Positions 5,274 through 6,610 of a DNA stretch of 6,610 nt are shown here, one piece after another. The position numbers were made by a program, and so were the translations under genes. The notes under the pieces are model-generated. The model saw nothing but the letters and a program-made list of their open reading frames with translations. It did no database searches and was not told the DNA's origin. Within the stretch, counting starts at the first letter, position 1, and each line of letters opens with the position of its first letter. This stretch comes from Bacillota bacterium. GTDB lineage: Bacteria; Bacillota; Clostridia; Saccharofermentanales; Fastidiosipilaceae. The stretch lies in assembly GCA_023420715.1 (NCBI GenBank), contig JAEZVR010000151.1:1-6610 (forward strand), read 5' to 3'.

Positions 5274-6230
5274 ATGGATAATAATCAAGCTGTCATCAAG
5301 CGAGTTGAGTTGGATCAAAGCGCTTCTTATGGCAAGTTTGTCGTCGAGCCCCTTGCGGGGGGATATGGCATGACGCTTGGTAATTCGCTGCGTCGCGTGC
5401 TGTTGTCATCATTACCTGGTGCTGCTGTCAGTGCCATTCGTGTGGAGGGTGTTCATCACGAGTTTTCCACTGTTAAGGGTGTGATTGAGGATATGACCGA
5501 AATCATCCTGAACATTAAGGGAATTCGTACAAAGCTTCATGTTGATGGCCCCAAAACCGTCTATTTAAGCACGGATGATGGACGTGAAGGTGTTGTCTGT
5601 GCCGGTGATATCAGTCATGACGATGATGTCGAAATTGTCAATCCGGATCATAAGATCTGTACATTGAATGGGCAGGGTAGATTGTTTATGGAGCTAACCA
5701 TTAGCTCTGGCCATGGCTATCGGGGATCAGACTCGAATAAATGGCCTAATCAGCCCATTGGTATCATTCCGGTGGATTCGATTTTCACCCCTGTTCGCAA
5801 GGTTAACTTCAGTGTCGAGAATACCCGTGTGGGGCAATTTACCGATTACGATAAGTTGACCATGGAGATTTGGACAGATGGTACGATAACCGCCGATAAA
5901 GCCTTGAGCACAGCCGCTGTCATCTTATGTGACCATCTTCAGATGTTTGTGGCGTTGAGCAGTAATCATTTGGTGATGCCAGACGCAGATCAAGGCAATA
6001 AGGTTGAGAATAACAGCATTAATGACAATGCAATTGAGGACATGGATTTTTCGGTGCGTACATATAATTGCCTCAAGCGTGCGGGCATTAACACCATTGG
6101 CGATTTAGTCGCTAAGACCGAAGAAGACATGATGAAGGTTCGTAATTTAGGCAAAAAATCATTGGAAGAAGTGTTGCAAAAACTCGAAGATATGGGTTTG
6201 GAACTTGCTAGCTTCAATGATTTTGACTAA
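5274..6230 (+). CDS. rpoA: RNA polymerase alpha subunit
   Basis: The 318-residue subunit dimerises to start assembly of RNA polymerase with beta and beta', and its C-terminal domain contacts promoter UP elements and activators. The N-terminal domain (about 1-230) shows GGYGMTLGNSLRRVLLSSLP (29-48), with the Arg40-Arg41 pair in the conserved assembly motif, and EGVHHEFSTVKGVIEDMTEI (58-77). An acidic, Asn-rich linker (about 236-256) follows. The C-terminal domain (about 257-315) has VRTYNCLKRAGINTIGDL (261-278), with Arg262 and Asn265 in the DNA-contact region, and KVRNLGKKSLEEV (288-300). Length is normal. The start at 5274 follows GGAGGT (5261-5266) by 7 nt. The gap to rplQ is 27 nt. Confidence 0.98.
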   Translation: MDNNQAVIKRVELDQSASYGKFVVEPLAGGYGMTLGNSLRRVLLSSLPGAAVSAIRVEGVHHEFSTVKGVIEDMTEIILNIKGIRTKLHVDGPKTVYLSTDDGREGVVCAGDISHDDDVEIVNPDHKICTLNGQGRLFMELTISSGHGYRGSDSNKWPNQPIGIIPVDSIFTPVRKVNFSVENTRVGQFTDYDKLTMEIWTDGTITADKALSTAAVILCDHLQMFVALSSNHLVMPDADQGNKVENNSINDNAIEDMDFSVRTYNCLKRAGINTIGDLVAKTEEDMMKVRNLGKKSLEEVLQKLEDMGLELASFNDFD

Positions 6231-6257
6231 AGATACGCGCATAGAGGAGGAATAGAA

Positions 6258-6610
6258 ATGTCTGGATATCGTAAGTTGGGTCGCCCTACGGCTGCTCGTC
6301 TCTCGATTTTGCGCAATCTAGTTACCGCGCTTATCTTAAATGGCAAAATTCAAACAACGGTAACACGTGCAAAAGAAGCGCAACGGATTGCAGAAAAACT
6401 CATCACATTAGCCGTTAAGGAAAAAGATAATTTTACGACCAAAGAAGTGATGGTATCTGCACCGAAATTGGATAAAAATGGCAAAAAAGTGCTGGTGTCA
6501 AAGACATCTAAAAACAATAAACGGTATGATGTCGTTGAACGCGAAGTCTCTACGAAAATGGTTCAAGTGGATGCCCCTTCCCGTTTGGCAGCACGACGTC
6601 AGGCAATGAC
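6258..6610 (+). CDS. rplQ: Ribosomal protein L17 with internal insertion (3' end cut)
   Basis: The frame opens at ATG 6258, 7 nt after GAGGAGG (6244-6250), and is still open at the window edge after 117 codons. L17 is a 50S protein near the exit tunnel. The N-terminal part is clear: GYRKLGRPTAARLSILRNL (3-21), KIQTTVTRAKEAQRIAEKLITLAV (30-53). In ordinary L17 the ITLAK segment leads almost directly into the ARRQA helix. Here roughly 50-55 residues (about 54-108) come between, including KLDKNGKKVLVSKTSK (70-85) and YDVVEREVS (90-98), before SRLAARRQAM (108-117). It is in frame and has no stop. From memory, some Clostridia L17 proteins have a similar insertion; I could not check. The gene order after rpoA is standard. 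Confidence 0.93.
   Translation, partial: MSGYRKLGRPTAARLSILRNLVTALILNGKIQTTVTRAKEAQRIAEKLITLAVKEKDNFTTKEVMVSAPKLDKNGKKVLVSKTSKNNKRYDVVEREVSTKMVQVDAPSRLAARRQAM

Noticed and set aside
1..6610. The idea of a novel multi-gene system in the window.
   Set aside because: Every coding region belongs to the standard spc/alpha ribosomal operons in normal order. Only leader structures and protein extensions depart from the ordinary.

Overview
The window is a contiguous stretch of a bacterial ribosomal-protein 'superoperon' (the end of the spc operon followed by the alpha operon). All genes are on the + strand. The order is rpmD (last 12 codons), rplO, secY, adk, map, a KOW-domain protein gene, infA, rpmJ, rpsM, rpsK, rpoA and rplQ (cut by the window end). 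Several features point to a Gram-positive bacterium of the Bacillota, perhaps Clostridia. These are adk, map and a KOW gene sitting between secY and infA; a four-cysteine zinc-type adenylate kinase; purine-rich GGAGG Shine-Dalgarno sites before most genes; and a Bacillota-like RpoA C-terminal domain. I cannot name the genus. No frameshift, insertion element, CRISPR array, tRNA or rRNA is visible.

Layout: 1-3962 is tightly packed (rpmD to infA). Gaps are 4 to 10 nt, or the genes overlap by 4 to 8 nt, except for a 92-nt gap between secY and adk that holds a hairpin. After infA the spacing opens into three non-coding leaders. The first, 3963-4120, contains a strong extended -10 promoter set inside a perfect 9-bp inverted repeat, ahead of rpmJ. 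The second, 4235-4382, ahead of rpsM, contains a stable hairpin and three CACGTG palindromes that could pair in alternative ways. The third, 5169-5273, ahead of rpoA, contains three small hairpins, two of which exclude each other. Gene rpsD (S4), which many bacteria carry between rpsK and rpoA, is absent there.

How the genes work together: L15, L30, L36, L17, S13, S11 and IF1 build or start the ribosome. SecY is the membrane channel for secreted proteins. Adenylate kinase balances adenine nucleotides. Methionine aminopeptidase trims nascent chains. RpoA nucleates RNA polymerase. The set is housekeeping, and I do not see a new multi-gene system. The points worth a second look are the three leaders, the roughly 50-residue insertion in L17, the long tails on the KOW protein, and the C-terminal tail and altered active-site neighbours of the methionine aminopeptidase.
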